NCBI RefSeq assembly: GCF_947501385.1
Contig: NZ_CANMVP010000008.1
Location: forward strand, 1 to 64,000
DNA from: an uncultured Polaribacter sp.
Lineage (GTDB): Bacteria > Bacteroidota > Bacteroidia > Flavobacteriales > Flavobacteriaceae
Reading direction: 5' to 3'
DNA length: 64,000 bases
Positions 17,061 through 25,200 of the stretch are shown here, in pieces (position 1 is the stretch's first letter; each line of letters begins with the position of its first letter). The position numbers and the translations under genes are program-made. Below the pieces are notes generated by a model. That model saw only the letters and a list, made by a program, of their open reading frames with translations, was not told where the DNA came from and did no database searches.

Positions 17061-17090
17061 TGTTTAATGTTTTGTACAAAACATTAAACA
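17061..17090. promoter_or_regulatory. perfect 30-bp palindrome between proteorhodopsin and blh
   Basis: The left half TGTTTAATGTTTTGT is followed immediately by its exact reverse complement. It occupies the 87-bp gap between the two divergent genes, 27 bp from one start codon and 32 bp from the other. The size and symmetry fit an operator for a dimeric or tetrameric regulator, for example a light- or carotenoid-linked MerR-type protein. The binding protein is not visible here. Confidence 0.6.
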
Positions 17091-17121
17091 AAAATACAAA
17101 TTAAATTGATAACTTTGTAAA

Positions 17122-18006
17122 ATGGAATCATTTTTAAAGCAGAATTATCAAAATTTTATGATTTTCTTTACATTTTTATTGTTTTGGTTTAGTATACAGT
17201 TTGGCGAATTCGTAGAAGATTCTGTTGCTTTTGTAATGATTGTTTCTATAGGAATACTTCATGGGGCAAATGATTTACTAATTTTATCTAAAGGAGAAAA
17301 AAAGAGGAATATTTTTAGAAAGCATCTAACAATTTATTTAAGTATTATATTGGGTTGCGTGGTAGTTTATTTGATAAGCCCTTTTGTAGCTATTTTATTA
17401 TTTATTCTATTAAGTTCTTATCATTTTGGTGAAGAGCACTTTGGAGAAAAAATAACTGTAAATAAAATCTTCAATTCTATTTTTTTTACGTCCTATGGAC
17501 TGTTTCTTTTTATGATGTTATTTTACGAGTCGATGGCTGATGTTGATGAAATTATGATTGAGCTTACAGGTGTTACATTTACAAAGTATCAAATAGAAAT
17601 TTCTTTAATTACTTCTTCTGCTATTCTTTTATTAGCAGGTTTGTATATAGTCTTAAAAAAGATGTATAAATTAGAAAAACTGTTAAAAGAAGTTTTTTAT
17701 TTAGGATTGCTTTTTGTTGTTTTTAAAACATGCTCACTCATTTTGGGTTTTGCTATTTATTTTATTTTTTGGCATTCTATACCATCAATTATAAATCAAG
17801 TTGAGTTTATTTCTGGAAATTTAACAAAAGAAAGTATACTTTTTTATATTAAAAAAGCCTTTATTTATTGGGGAATTAGTGTTCTTAGTTTACTAATTTT
17901 GTATCAGATAATACCTCAAGCTAGTTTATTTTCAACCATAGTTTTTGCGGTTTTATTTGCAGTTACGGCACCACATACTTGGGTGATGTATAAAATGAAA
18001 AGTTAG
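17122..18006 (+). CDS. blh: beta-carotene 15,15'-dioxygenase, Brp/Blh family
   Basis: Integral membrane enzyme that splits beta-carotene into two retinal molecules, supplying the chromophore of the adjacent proteorhodopsin. The 294-residue protein has about eight hydrophobic helices and the conserved iron-binding histidines of the family: HGANDLLIL (about residue 48), SYHFGEEHFG (about 94-101), FWHSIPS (about 220) and PHTWVMYK at the C-terminus. A TAACTTTG box lies immediately before the start codon. The gene overlaps the convergent yaaA gene by 4 bases at its stop. Confidence 0.93.
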   Translation: MESFLKQNYQNFMIFFTFLLFWFSIQFGEFVEDSVAFVMIVSIGILHGANDLLILSKGEKKRNIFRKHLTIYLSIILGCVVVYLISPFVAILLFILLSSYHFGEEHFGEKITVNKIFNSIFFTSYGLFLFMMLFYESMADVDEIMIELTGVTFTKYQIEISLITSSAILLLAGLYIVLKKMYKLEKLLKEVFYLGLLFVVFKTCSLILGFAIYFIFWHSIPSIINQVEFISGNLTKESILFYIKKAFIYWGISVLSLLILYQIIPQASLFSTIVFAVLFAVTAPHTWVMYKMKS

Positions 18007-18761
18007 CGGGTAAACACCAACTCATTTCCAGAAGACATTTCTTCTGAAAAACGATACTTCTCAATATCAAACCCTTTTAATTCTTCAATTGTTGTAATGT
18101 TGTTATCAATAATATAACGAACCATGAAGCCACGTGCTTTTTTGGCATAGGTCATAATGGTTTTGTATTGTCCGTTTTTAAAATCTTTAAAAACCGGTGT
18201 AATCATCGGAACTTTCAAAACTTTTTTAGGAATTACTTTAAAGTATTCTGTACTTGCTAAATTGACTAATAATTCACCATCCGCCAATTCTTCGTTTAAA
18301 GCTTCAGCAACTGTAGTATCCCAAAATTTATAGAGGTTTTCTTTTCTACCTACTTTTAATTTTGTGCCCATTTCTAATCGGTAAGGTTGAATTAAATCTA
18401 AAGGTTTTAGCAAACCGTACAAACCAGATAATATGCGAAGTCGATCTTGTAATATTTGTATTTTTTCTTCCTCTAAAGAATTTACATCAATTCCTTGAAA
18501 AACAGCACCTGTAAAAGCATAGATAGCTTGTTTGGCATTATTCTTAGTAAATGGAGTTTTCCAATCTTGATTTCGATCATAATTTAAAGCAGCCAAATCA
18601 CTCGAAATAGACATTAAATCTGATAATTTATTTTTAGAAAGTGTTTTTAGTTTTTTATTCAGCTTTTCAGATTGGTCTAAAAAAAGAGGTTGTGTATATA
18701 AATCGGTAGGCACTGTGCTTTCGAAATCTAAAGATTTTGCTGGAGAGATGATGATTTTCAT
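18003..18761 (-). CDS. yaaA: peroxide stress protein YaaA
   Basis: A 252-residue cytosolic protein of the YaaA/DUF328 family, which limits iron-driven DNA damage under hydrogen peroxide. It starts with the family signature MKIIISPAKSLDF, then AIYAFTGAVFQGID, RILSGLYGLLKPLDLIQPYRLEMG, VNLASTEYFK and TYAKKARGFMVRYII. The gene converges on blh with a 4-bp stop overlap. Proximity to a light-linked operon may be coincidental, although peroxide and light stress are related. Confidence 0.93.
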   Translation of the reverse strand: MKIIISPAKSLDFESTVPTDLYTQPLFLDQSEKLNKKLKTLSKNKLSDLMSISSDLAALNYDRNQDWKTPFTKNNAKQAIYAFTGAVFQGIDVNSLEEEKIQILQDRLRILSGLYGLLKPLDLIQPYRLEMGTKLKVGRKENLYKFWDTTVAEALNEELADGELLVNLASTEYFKVIPKKVLKVPMITPVFKDFKNGQYKTIMTYAKKARGFMVRYIIDNNITTIEELKGFDIEKYRFSEEMSSGNELVFTR

Positions 18762-18908
18762 TTTGCTTAAATTGAAAAATTTTTGAGAAAAATTAAAATA
18801 TAAATATACAAATGATTCAGACTATTTTTGAATTTTATGTTATTTTAAATTGATGCTTCCATTCATAAAATTTATCTATATTCACATTTTATCAATGAAA
18901 CCAAAAAT

Positions 18909-20024
18909 ATGAAAAGAAGTCTTGTTAAATATAAGAATAGCAAGTTTAATTTATTTATAAGCAAGCATAAAAAATATGCACCACTTCTATTTTTTATCGC
19001 GGGTTTTACTTGGGATTCTCTTACGCTAGGTAGAATAGATAGATTGTACGATATTATAATTTTGTGTGCTTATATGATACTTTTAACCGTTAGTATCTAT
19101 TTTTTTAATTTGGTGGATAGTGAAAAATGGAAAACTTCTTTTATTCAAAAATATGGACATTATTTACCATTAGCCATTCAGTTTTTTTTAGGTGGACTTT
19201 CTAGTGCCTACGTAATCTACTTTTCTAGAAGTGTATCACTTTCTAAGACAGCTAGTTTTTTTATAATTTTAGTAGTTTTACTTTTTGCAAATGAAGTTTT
19301 TAAAAAACGTGTTTCTAACAAATATCTACAGTTTAGCGCTTATTTCTTCGTGAATTTTACTTTTTTAAGTTTCTTTTTGCCTATTATTTTAAAAGAAATG
19401 AATACGACGATATTTCTAATTTCTGGAGCTATCAGTTTGGCTTCAACTTTTGTCTTAATAATTTTAGTGTATAGTACAAGCCTTTCTGCAAGAACAGAAA
19501 TTACAAAATGGAAAATGGTGAGTATGATTTTCGGAATTTATTTGTTAATAAACATTTTCTACTATTTTAAATTGATTCCTCCAGTGCCTTTGGCTTTAGA
19601 TAAAGGATTGGTTGCATACAACATTGAAAAGGAAGACAATTCATATATAGTGAGTTATGAAATTGATGAATGGTATATTTTTTGGCGAGATCATAAAATC
19701 AATTTTAACAGGAACTCGAATCAACCTGTGTATGTTTTTACGTCGATATTTGCACCAACCGATTTAACAAAGAAAATTTATCATCTATGGAAATGGTATG
19801 ATCCTAACACAGAAGAGTGGCAAAATTTAGATAAAATTGGTTTTAATATTGTTGGAGGAAGAGATGAAGGTTATAGAGGCTATAGTTATAAAAATAATGT
19901 TATAGACGGTGAATGGAAAGTAGAAGTAATTACTGATGAAGATTTAGTGCTAGGTGTGGTAGATTTTAACATTAAAACGTCTAACTCAACAAAAAAGCAT
20001 AGAAGAATTACAAGGAAATTTTAA
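18909..20024 (+). CDS. membrane protein with C-terminal DUF2914 domain
   Basis: A 371-residue protein. About six transmembrane helices fill residues 20-230. A soluble C-terminal domain (about 255-360) has the DUF2914 pattern: VYVFTSIFAPTDLTKKIYHLWKWYD and GYRGYSYKNNVIDGEWKVEVITDE, probably facing the periplasm. The function is not known. It appears to be monocistronic, and its 3' end faces the ECF sigma operon. Confidence 0.75.
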   Translation: MKRSLVKYKNSKFNLFISKHKKYAPLLFFIAGFTWDSLTLGRIDRLYDIIILCAYMILLTVSIYFFNLVDSEKWKTSFIQKYGHYLPLAIQFFLGGLSSAYVIYFSRSVSLSKTASFFIILVVLLFANEVFKKRVSNKYLQFSAYFFVNFTFLSFFLPIILKEMNTTIFLISGAISLASTFVLIILVYSTSLSARTEITKWKMVSMIFGIYLLINIFYYFKLIPPVPLALDKGLVAYNIEKEDNSYIVSYEIDEWYIFWRDHKINFNRNSNQPVYVFTSIFAPTDLTKKIYHLWKWYDPNTEEWQNLDKIGFNIVGGRDEGYRGYSYKNNVIDGEWKVEVITDEDLVLGVVDFNIKTSNSTKKHRRITRKF

Positions 20025-20048
20025 AATATTTTTTAAACTGTAATAATA

Positions 20049-20459
20049 TTATTGAAATTTTTTGTCAAAATGATTTTTCAAATAGGCTATTTGTATCAAT
20101 GCCAAAATAGAAAATGTAATAACAGTATACATTACTGTTGATGATATTGATATACTTCCAAATAAATTAGGGAATTCAATATTGCTAAAAGAGCTTGTAT
20201 CTAATGCTGGAAAATTATAGGTACTAGTACTTTTTCCTTTGAATAAGAACCACAAACAAGTTGCTATAAAACTTACTGAAACAACCCATATTTTTTTAGA
20301 AATTAAGGGTTCAGGTTTTAAGACTGTTTTTTGTTCTTCCTTTAAAATTGCATCCATAATAGTAGCGGTAAAACGGGAGGTGGTTTTATCTACTTCTATT
20401 TCTTGTATGTACTTTTTAAAAAAAGCATCTTCGGTTAAGTGGTGTTTATTTTTTTCCAT
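20049..20459 (-). CDS. putative membrane anti-sigma-like protein partner of the ECF sigma factor
   Basis: A 136-residue protein. An N-terminal soluble helical part (about 1-55; HHLTEDAFFKKYIQEIEVDK) is followed by two membrane helices (about 55-70 and 107-127). It overlaps the ECF sigma gene by 14 bp and is cotranscribed with it. Position and layout fit an anti-sigma or sigma-associated membrane protein, but I see no zinc-binding HxxxCxxC motif, so the role is inferred from context. Confidence 0.6.
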   Translation of the reverse strand: MEKNKHHLTEDAFFKKYIQEIEVDKTTSRFTATIMDAILKEEQKTVLKPEPLISKKIWVVSVSFIATCLWFLFKGKSTSTYNFPALDTSSFSNIEFPNLFGSISISSTVMYTVITFSILALIQIAYLKNHFDKKFQ

Positions 20460-21027
20460 AGTGTGCGATCATTTCAGGCTCAAAACGTTTTTCTACAATA
20501 CCAAGTAAACGTTTTCTTGCTCTGTGTAATTTTACTTTAATGTTTGCTTCAGAAAAGTTGGTAATGGTTTGAATCTCTTTTAAACTTAATTCTTTAAAAT
20601 AGAAAAGCCATAATATGGTTTTTTCTTCTTTCGGCAATTCTTCTAAGCAAATTTTCATCATTTTTGCTCTGTCTTCTTTTTCAATAGTTTTTAAAACATC
20701 ATCAGAAGATTTTAAATTTAGTGAAAAATCTTCATCAATTGTAGCTGTTTTATATTTTCTTTCATTCTTTTTAAATTCATCTAAACAGTTATGATACGTA
20801 ATTTTATATAACCAGGTAGAAAATTTAGAATCGCCTTTAAAATTTGCAAGATTTTTATAGGCTTTAATAAAAGTATCTTGACTAACCTCTTCTGCAACTT
20901 CTTTATTTTTCGTCATTTTTATTGCCAAAGAGAACACCAAATCTTTGTAGGTGTTTACCAATTCTGCGAAAGCATTAGAATTGCCTTGCAAAACTTTATC
21001 AATAATTAGTTGGTCTTTGTTGGCCAT
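20446..21027 (-). CDS. ECF-type RNA polymerase sigma factor
   Basis: A 193-residue sigma-70 family factor. Region 2 covers about residues 20-90 (AFAELVNTYKDLVFSLA; AEEVSQDTFIKAYKNL; FSTWLYKITYHNCLDEFKK) and region 4 about 125-180 (LPKEEKTILWLFYFKELSLK; FSEANIKVKLHRARKRLL). It overlaps the following putative anti-sigma gene. An upstream TGTAACC-N16-AGTC motif matches the ECF-like promoter of the divergent gene, which suggests autoregulation. That site would place the transcript start within a few bases of the ATG. Confidence 0.92.
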   Translation of the reverse strand: MANKDQLIIDKVLQGNSNAFAELVNTYKDLVFSLAIKMTKNKEVAEEVSQDTFIKAYKNLANFKGDSKFSTWLYKITYHNCLDEFKKNERKYKTATIDEDFSLNLKSSDDVLKTIEKEDRAKMMKICLEELPKEEKTILWLFYFKELSLKEIQTITNFSEANIKVKLHRARKRLLGIVEKRFEPEMIAHYGKK

Positions 21028-21036
21028 TTTCTATAG

Positions 21037-21063
21037 GACTGTAAAGTAAATAAAAAGGTTACA
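21037..21063 (-). promoter_or_regulatory. ECF-type promoter of the sigma gene
   Basis: Minus strand has TGTAACC (21057-21063), a 16-bp spacer and AGTC (21037-21040), the TGTAAC/CGTC pattern of ECF sigma promoters with one change in the -10 box. The divergent partner at 21096-21122 has the same -35 and spacer length. The two -35 boxes are the arms of an 11-bp inverted repeat (AAAGGTTACAG at 21054-21064, CTGTAACCTTT at 21095-21105). Confidence 0.6.
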
Positions 21064-21095
21064 GTTTTTTTGAAATAAAAATAAATGAATTTTTC

Positions 21096-21122
21096 TGTAA
21101 CCTTTATTTAAAATTATTCGTC
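21096..21122 (+). promoter_or_regulatory. ECF-type promoter of the DUF6249 gene
   Basis: TGTAACC (21096-21102), a 16-bp spacer and CGTC (21119-21122). The start codon at 21167 would then have a leader of about 40 nt. The match with the divergent sigma-gene promoter suggests that the ECF factor controls both genes. Confidence 0.6.
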
Positions 21123-21166
21123 AAAGCTACAAACACAATAACAATAAACAATTTAAAATCAATATT

Positions 21167-21553
21167 ATGGAAGTAGCAATCGTATTTATGTTCTTATTCG
21201 CAATCATTTTCGGAATCTTTTATGTATTCTTTTCAACCAGAAATAAAGAACGTCTGGCACTAATAGATAAAGGCGTAGATGCTACCGTTTTTATGAAAGG
21301 ACAGCAAGACCGCAAAACAGCACCTTTTTGGAAGGTATTAATTTTAAACTTAGGTTTACTGGCCATGGGAGTTGGTGTAGGTATTTTACTAGCAACCATA
21401 TTAAGTTATCATTTTGGGTATGAGGGTTCATGGCAAAACAGACCACAAAACGCTATCGATTCTGGTGTGTTTTATGCAGCATCTATCTTTTTATGTGCTG
21501 GTGGAGCGCTGTTAATTGGCTTTCAACAGACAAAAAAATTAGATAAAGAATAA
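21167..21553 (+). CDS. DUF6249-like small membrane protein
   Basis: A 128-residue protein with three hydrophobic helices (about 2-24, 50-76, 98-118) and the segment STRNKERLALIDKGVDATVF after the first helix, typical of the DUF6249 group found next to ECF sigma genes in Bacteroidetes. Its promoter matches that of the divergent sigma factor, so it is probably a regulon member. Its function in the membrane is unknown. Confidence 0.72.
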   Translation: MEVAIVFMFLFAIIFGIFYVFFSTRNKERLALIDKGVDATVFMKGQQDRKTAPFWKVLILNLGLLAMGVGVGILLATILSYHFGYEGSWQNRPQNAIDSGVFYAASIFLCAGGALLIGFQQTKKLDKE

Positions 21554-21647
21554 GATTTATTTTTATTCAATTTACAACCACTTTTAAAATAGTAAAAGTG
21601 GTTTTTTTGTGTTTTATAAAGTCACTATCTTTAAAAAAATATTTTTA

Positions 21648-22967
21648 ATGAAAAATGATTACACAGATAGTAAGTTTAAAGAACTTTTAGACAAATTACA
21701 GCAAGAAAGTTGGCAGTTAGAATTGCTAATTTCTGGGTTTGCAATTTTTGGTTTGGTTTCATCTTTAGACCTTCTAGTAAATATGCTGAATGAGGCTAAG
21801 GCTGTTGAGAGCTATAACGAATATTTATATGGCATTGCTTTAGTTGCTTGTTGGGTACTAATTATAAATTTAATATTACACGTAGTTTTAAGAGGTTTAT
21901 GGATTGGCGCTATAGGCTTGCGCTATGTTTCCGGTGAAATTGAATATGAATCTTTAAATTATAAAAAACGTTTTACAAATCATCTAAAGAAAAAAGTAGG
22001 TTCTTTTGATAAATATATAAATACCTTAGAAAACTACTGTAGTATTCTATTTGCAATTACCTTTTTGTATTTATTTTATATTATTTCCTTTTTTCTTGTT
22101 ATTCTGATTCTTGTATTAATAAGTAACTTTTTTATGAAATTAGGTCTTTTTTCTGAAATGACAGGGGCTTTACTATTGGTATTATTTGGAATGTCTTTTC
22201 TTTTTTTAGCCCTTATTGTATTTATCGATTTTATAACACAGGGATACTTAAAGAAAAAAGAATGGACTTCTTTTTTATACTTTCCAATTTACAAAATCTT
22301 TACTATTATTACACTTTCCTTTTTATACAGACCTTTGGTATATAATGTTCTAGATGATAAGTTTAGCAAAAGGTTAACCTTTATCATAACACCAATTTAC
22401 ATTTTAGCATTTTTTTTTGTAACCTCTAATAGTATAAGATCTAATTACATTTCTGCAAAAGAATACTCATCTGTTCATTATTCCGATAATAATAATTATA
22501 TAAGCACATTAGAGAAAAATAAATATATTAAAAGAGCAGCCATACAATCTAAAGTAGTCAAAGAGAATTATATACATCTTTTTATTCCTTTCAAGGAAAA
22601 TATTGAAGATTTAATTTTTGATCAAAATAAAGATTTAGAGCCTGAAGATGACAAAAGAGGTTTTAGTAACGGTATCTTTTCTTCTAAAGATAAAGTCAAT
22701 GTTCAGAAAAAAGATAGTTTGAATTTTTTATATTTGAAAGCCTTTAAAAAAATATTTACTTTAAAAATAGATGCGCTAAAAATAAACACAAATTTTTCAT
22801 TTACAGAAATAAATAATCAAATAGGTTTCGAAACATTTGTCTCATTAAAACAATATACAGAAGGCAAACATATCATCAACTTAAAAAGATTAACAACTTC
22901 TATAAGATCAAAGAAAATAGAAAATAAACATGTGATAGATATCCCATTTTGGTATTTTAAACAATAA
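21648..22967 (+). CDS. multi-pass membrane protein of unknown function
   Basis: A 439-residue protein from the ATG at 21648; a GTG 39 bases upstream lies in an apparent promoter stretch and is less likely. About six transmembrane helices lie in the first 270 residues, with a short conserved-looking N-terminus (DSKFKELLDKLQQESWQLEL). A C-terminal hydrophilic region of about 170 residues carries KDKVNVQKKDSLNFLYLKAF. I do not recognise the family. It is followed 12 bp later by the M28 peptidase gene, so the two may be co-transcribed. Confidence 0.65.
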   Translation: MKNDYTDSKFKELLDKLQQESWQLELLISGFAIFGLVSSLDLLVNMLNEAKAVESYNEYLYGIALVACWVLIINLILHVVLRGLWIGAIGLRYVSGEIEYESLNYKKRFTNHLKKKVGSFDKYINTLENYCSILFAITFLYLFYIISFFLVILILVLISNFFMKLGLFSEMTGALLLVLFGMSFLFLALIVFIDFITQGYLKKKEWTSFLYFPIYKIFTIITLSFLYRPLVYNVLDDKFSKRLTFIITPIYILAFFFVTSNSIRSNYISAKEYSSVHYSDNNNYISTLEKNKYIKRAAIQSKVVKENYIHLFIPFKENIEDLIFDQNKDLEPEDDKRGFSNGIFSSKDKVNVQKKDSLNFLYLKAFKKIFTLKIDALKINTNFSFTEINNQIGFETFVSLKQYTEGKHIINLKRLTTSIRSKKIENKHVIDIPFWYFKQ

Positions 22968-22979
22968 AAACAACTTCAA

Positions 22980-24305
22980 ATGAAAAAAATTACAGGATTC
23001 CTTTTATTTGTCTCAATGATAAATTTTGCTCAGACAGATTCAAAAATATATCAAATTATCGAGAACGTTTCTGCAGATAGAATTAAAGCAGATGTAAAAA
23101 CACTCACTGAATTCGGAACAAGAAATACCTTTTCTGATACCATTTCTAATAACCGAGGAATTGGTGCTGCAAGACGTTGGATAAAATCTGAATTTGAGTC
23201 TATTTCTAAAAATTGCAATAACTGTATCGACGTTTTTTACCAAAAAGATTTCGTTAGCAAAGAAGGGAATAGAAGAGTACCTCATGATGCTTGGATAGTA
23301 AATGTTGTGGCGATACAAAAAGGAACAAAATATCCGAACAAATTTGTAATTATGAGTGGAGACATCGATTCTAGAGCTAGTGATACGATGGATTTTACTA
23401 CAGATGCTCCAGGTGCAAATGACAATGCTTCAGGAATGGCAGGAACCATTGAGGCAGCAAGAGTTTTAAGTAACTATAAATTTGAAAGTAGTATTCTTTA
23501 TGTGGGTTTGTCTGGCGAAGAGCAAGGCCTTTTTGGTGGTGCTGGATTGGCAAAATATGCTAAAGAAAAAGGTTGGGAGATTATTGGTATTTTAAATAAT
23601 GATATGATTGGTAATATTGAAGGTGTAGATGGTGTCATAGACAATAGATCTTTTCGAATTTTTTCGGAACCTGTACCTGCAAATGAAACCGAAAGAGAAA
23701 GAAGAATGCGAAGATTCTATGGAGGAGAAGTTGACGGAATTTCTAGACAATTAGCGCGCTATATTCATAAAACAACCAAAACATACATGCCAGAAATGAA
23801 TCCGATGATGATTTATAGGTTAGACAGGTTTGGGAGAGGTGGGCATCACAGACCTTTTAATGATTTGGGTTTTGCAGGAATTCGTATTATGGAAGCTCAT
23901 GAAAATTATACACAACAACATCAAGATATTAGAACCGAAAATGGAATTAAATATGGTGATACTTTTGAGCATGTAAACTTTGGCTATGCTAAAAAATTGA
24001 CAGCTGTAAACGCAATTAGTTTGGCAAGCTTAGCTTGGGCTCCAGAGGCACCAAAAGAGGTTGCCATTGGTGGAATTGTAGAAGCTTCTGTAAAATTAAA
24101 ATGGACCAAAGTAGCAGGTGCAAAAGGCTATAAAATCTATTGGAGAGACACCACGTCACCTACTTGGGATCATTCTAGATATGTAGAAACTACAGAATTT
24201 ACTTTAGACGGTATTGTAATTGACAATTTCTTTTTTGGGGTTGCAGCAGTTGGAGAAAACGGACATGAAAGTGTGGTTGTTTTTCCTAATAAAATTTGGA
24301 GGTAA
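22980..24305 (+). CDS. secreted M28-family zinc aminopeptidase with fibronectin III-like domain
   Basis: A 441-residue exported peptidase with a signal peptide (1-17). The M28 catalytic domain (about 30-335) has SGDIDSRASD and GANDNASGMAGTIEA with the bridging Asp, the general-base pair GLSGEEQGLFG, the metal ligand in LNNDMIGN, and a C-terminal His in RIMEAHENYTQQH. A fibronectin III-like domain follows (about 345-435; VEASVKLKWTKVAGAKGYKIYW). It probably acts in the periplasm or at the surface, removing N-terminal residues from peptides. Its stop lies 10 bp from the stop of the convergent PfkB kinase. Confidence 0.88.
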   Translation: MKKITGFLLFVSMINFAQTDSKIYQIIENVSADRIKADVKTLTEFGTRNTFSDTISNNRGIGAARRWIKSEFESISKNCNNCIDVFYQKDFVSKEGNRRVPHDAWIVNVVAIQKGTKYPNKFVIMSGDIDSRASDTMDFTTDAPGANDNASGMAGTIEAARVLSNYKFESSILYVGLSGEEQGLFGGAGLAKYAKEKGWEIIGILNNDMIGNIEGVDGVIDNRSFRIFSEPVPANETERERRMRRFYGGEVDGISRQLARYIHKTTKTYMPEMNPMMIYRLDRFGRGGHHRPFNDLGFAGIRIMEAHENYTQQHQDIRTENGIKYGDTFEHVNFGYAKKLTAVNAISLASLAWAPEAPKEVAIGGIVEASVKLKWTKVAGAKGYKIYWRDTTSPTWDHSRYVETTEFTLDGIVIDNFFFGVAAVGENGHESVVVFPNKIWR

Positions 24306-24315
24306 GAATTTAGAA

Positions 24316-25197
24316 TTAAACGTCCATAAAATCATCAATTTCTTTTTGTGAAATTTGTGGATTTGCTCCTTCCTTTTGAGCCACCAAAGCACCAACTGCG
24401 CAGGCTACATCAATGGCTTTTTGTGGATTTTCTTTTTGCAGTAAATGACTAATTAAGGTTGCTAAAAAAGAATCTCCAGAACCCACGGTATCTGCCACTT
24501 TTATTCGATAGCCGCTATTGTAAAATAGTTGTGACTCATAAAATAAAACAGCACCATGTTCGCCTTTTGTCACACAAATATGTTTGGTTTTTGTTTTTTC
24601 TGCTATAAAATGGATGTTTTGTTCTAAATTGTTGCATGGAGAATCTAGATAAGTAGCAATTTTATACAATTCTTCATCATTAAATTTGATGAAATCTGCT
24701 ATTTGCATCAGCTCAATTAAAATGTTTTTCTCGTAAAAAGGCGCGCGTAAATTCACATCAAAAATTTTATAAGTTGCTACTTTTAAAAGCTGGTATAAAG
24801 TTGTTTTGGAAATCTCATCTCTGGTGATTAAGCTTCCAAAGACAAAAGCATCCACCTGTTTTACTAAGTCTGATGTTGCTTCTTTACATGTTATTTTATC
24901 CCAAGCTTTGGGATGTACAATTTGATAACTTGCAACTCCTTTTTTATTTAAAGTAACGGCAACTTCTCCTGTTGTAAAATCATTTAAAACTTGCACGTGT
25001 TTTGTGTTTATTTGGTGTGCTTGCAAATACTCTAAAATAGATTTTCCCAAATCATCAGTACCTACTGCACTAATCATAAAAACTTCATTAGAAAAGGATT
25101 GCAAACGAATGGCGACATTTAGCGGAGCTCCTCCAATTTTTTTATGATTGGGAAAAACATCCCACAAAACTTCCCCAAAACAAACAATTTTAGACAT
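24316..25197 (-). CDS. PfkB-family sugar kinase, probable fructokinase
   Basis: A 293-residue cytosolic ribokinase-family enzyme that phosphorylates a hexose, most likely fructose. Motifs: GEVLWDVFPNHKKIGGAPLNVAIRL with the di-glycine substrate site at the N-terminus, FDVNLRAPFY, and the anion hole/catalytic base in VADTVGSGDSFLATL (Asp near 253). It lies 3 bp after the glycosyltransferase gene in the disaccharide operon, so it likely recycles the fructose moiety released by the glycosidase domain of the third protein. The same trio of synthase, phosphatase and fructokinase occurs in mannosylfructose operons. Confidence 0.88.
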   Translation of the reverse strand: MSKIVCFGEVLWDVFPNHKKIGGAPLNVAIRLQSFSNEVFMISAVGTDDLGKSILEYLQAHQINTKHVQVLNDFTTGEVAVTLNKKGVASYQIVHPKAWDKITCKEATSDLVKQVDAFVFGSLITRDEISKTTLYQLLKVATYKIFDVNLRAPFYEKNILIELMQIADFIKFNDEELYKIATYLDSPCNNLEQNIHFIAEKTKTKHICVTKGEHGAVLFYESQLFYNSGYRIKVADTVGSGDSFLATLISHLLQKENPQKAIDVACAVGALVAQKEGANPQISQKEIDDFMDV

Positions 25198-25200
25198 GTT

